NCBI GenBank assembly: GCA_031289385.1
Contig: JAITPP010000027.1
Location: 1 to 5,203 of the forward strand
Origin: Prevotellaceae bacterium
Lineage (GTDB): Bacteria > Bacteroidota > Bacteroidia > Bacteroidales > UBA932
DNA: 5,203 nt
Direction: 5' to 3'
Within the stretch, counting starts at the first letter, position 1. The number at the start of each line of letters is the position of its first letter. Under the pieces are notes generated by a model. It worked only from the letters and a program-made list of their open reading frames with translations, did no database searches and had not been told where the DNA came from. Shown here piece after piece: positions 4,630 to 5,203 of the stretch. The position numbers and the translations under genes were made by a program.

Positions 4630-4687
4630 CAAAGGTAACTATTTAGTTACTATTATGAGAGTAATTTTAGTTAAATAACGTTAAAAT
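4630..4687 (-). promoter_or_regulatory. Promoter and operator region of the intact hicAB module
   Basis: On the minus strand TACCTTTG (4637-4630) is a perfect -7 box, 27 bp upstream of the hicA ATG; the -33 position has no clear TTTG. A perfect palindrome GTAACT-ATTT-AGTTAC (4635-4650) overlaps the -7 box. At 4665-4687 lies the 23-bp block (plus strand TTTTAGTTAAATAA, C, GTTAAAAT) shared with the second hicAB promoter. The block contains two TTTAAC words (minus strand) 10 bp apart. Location and symmetry suit operators for HicB autorepression. Confidence 0.7.
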
Positions 4688-4700
4688 AATTGTGCGATTT

Positions 4701-4742
4701 AATTTGTTAATTTGTTAATGTTGCATAGTTATTAATTTGTTT
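4701..4742. repeat. AATTTGTT direct repeats in the divergent intergenic region
   Basis: AATTTGTT occurs at 4701, 4709 and 4734 in the AT-rich stretch between the hicAB and anmK promoters. The first two copies abut. The role is unknown; in such AT-rich DNA this may be simple-sequence drift. Confidence 0.45.
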
Positions 4743-4772
4743 AATTTTTTACCAAAAAAGCAATTTTATAAA

Positions 4773-4808
4773 TTTTACGCAGATTAGTAAAAATATTTAT
4801 TACATTTG
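4773..4808 (+). promoter_or_regulatory. Promoter of anmK
   Basis: TACATTTG (4801-4808) matches the Bacteroidetes -7 consensus TAnnTTTG exactly and ends 27 bp before the anmK ATG. The -33 region has only a weak TTTTAC (4774-4779). An inverted copy of ATCTGCGTAAA (4774-4784) overlaps this upstream part. Confidence 0.6.
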
Positions 4809-4835
4809 CATACAATTAATTATTAACACAAACAA

Positions 4836-5203
4836 ATGAAAAACGAATATTACGCACTTGGTTTAATGTCGGGAACATCGCTCGACGGCTTGGATTTGGC
4901 TTTATGCCATTTTACAAAAACCGAAAGATGGAACTATAAAGTCATTGCAGCTGCAACGGTTGAATATACCGACAATTTGCGACTGCAATTAGCAAAAGCA
5001 ATAGAACTTTCGGCATACGAATTTGTAAAACTCGACGTGGATTTGGCAAAATATATTGCCGAAAAAATAAATGAGTTTTTGGCAACTCAAAATATTAAGC
5101 CCGATTTTATTGCCTCTCACGGACATACAACATTTCATCAGCCGCAAATAGGACTTACTTCGCAAATAGGCAACGGCGCAACTATTGCCGCTCAGACGGG
5201 AAT
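4836..5203 (+). CDS. anmK: Anhydro-N-acetylmuramic acid kinase, N-terminal part (runs off the edge)
   Basis: AnmK phosphorylates and opens 1,6-anhydro-MurNAc with ATP and water to give MurNAc-6-phosphate, the entry step of cytoplasmic murein recycling. The visible 122 residues begin MKNEYYALGLMSGTSLDGLD, and GLMSGTSLDG (9-18) is the family's N-terminal phosphate-binding motif. ASHGHTTFHQP (93-103) and IGNGATIAAQTG (111-122) are conserved sugar-kinase-like core segments. The family is about 350-380 residues long, so roughly two thirds, including the catalytic aspartate region, lie beyond the window. It is divergently transcribed from hicAB and has its own promoter. The frame is clean and there is no sign of damage in the part seen. 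It marks the right boundary of the toxin-antitoxin cluster as an ordinary housekeeping gene. Confidence 0.95.
   Translation, partial: MKNEYYALGLMSGTSLDGLDLALCHFTKTERWNYKVIAAATVEYTDNLRLQLAKAIELSAYEFVKLDVDLAKYIAEKINEFLATQNIKPDFIASHGHTTFHQPQIGLTSQIGNGATIAAQTG

Noticed and set aside
4688..4835. Small RNA or riboswitch between hicAB and anmK
   Set aside because: The stretch is AT-rich with direct repeats and promoter boxes; no stable stem or conserved aptamer-like structure could be seen.

Overview
The window looks like chromosomal DNA from a Bacteroidetes bacterium. It is AT-rich and Shine-Dalgarno sequences are not evident. Four promoters carry the Bacteroidetes -7 box TAnnTTTG, and the protein families match that phylum (SPFH/PH/Arc operon, HicAB and HigBA modules, AnmK). 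I cannot place it below phylum. All genes lie on the minus strand except the last one.

Layout. (1) Positions 1-520 hold three tandem copies of a 170-186 bp non-coding repeat, each with three short hairpins; the array may extend beyond the left edge. Positions 521-678 are low-complexity intergenic DNA. (2) Positions 2535 to 679 (minus) form an apparent three-gene operon with its own promoter: an SPFH/band-7 membrane protein, a two-helix membrane protein with a PH-like domain, and a 57-residue Arc-type ribbon-helix-helix protein. (3) Positions 4690 to 2618 (minus) hold three toxin-antitoxin modules end to end: an intact hicAB, a higBA of which only the tail of higB remains, and a second hicAB whose hicA has an in-frame amber codon. 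All three antitoxins are open; two of the three toxins are broken. The run ends at a clear intrinsic terminator. (4) At 4836 a divergent plus-strand gene, anmK (anhydro-MurNAc kinase, wall recycling), begins and runs off the right edge.

The most striking signal is regulatory. The two hicAB promoters share a -7 box, a palindrome starting at the same offset but with different arm sequences, and a 23-bp block (22 of 23 identical) at exactly the same distance upstream. That block contains two TTTAAC half-sites one helical turn apart. The proteins of the two modules are much more diverged, so the block looks like a conserved operator, possibly shared between modules. A second structural signal is in the left-hand repeats, where a hairpin pair reads A:T, G:T and G:C in the three copies, consistent with selection on, or a mechanism preserving, the fold.
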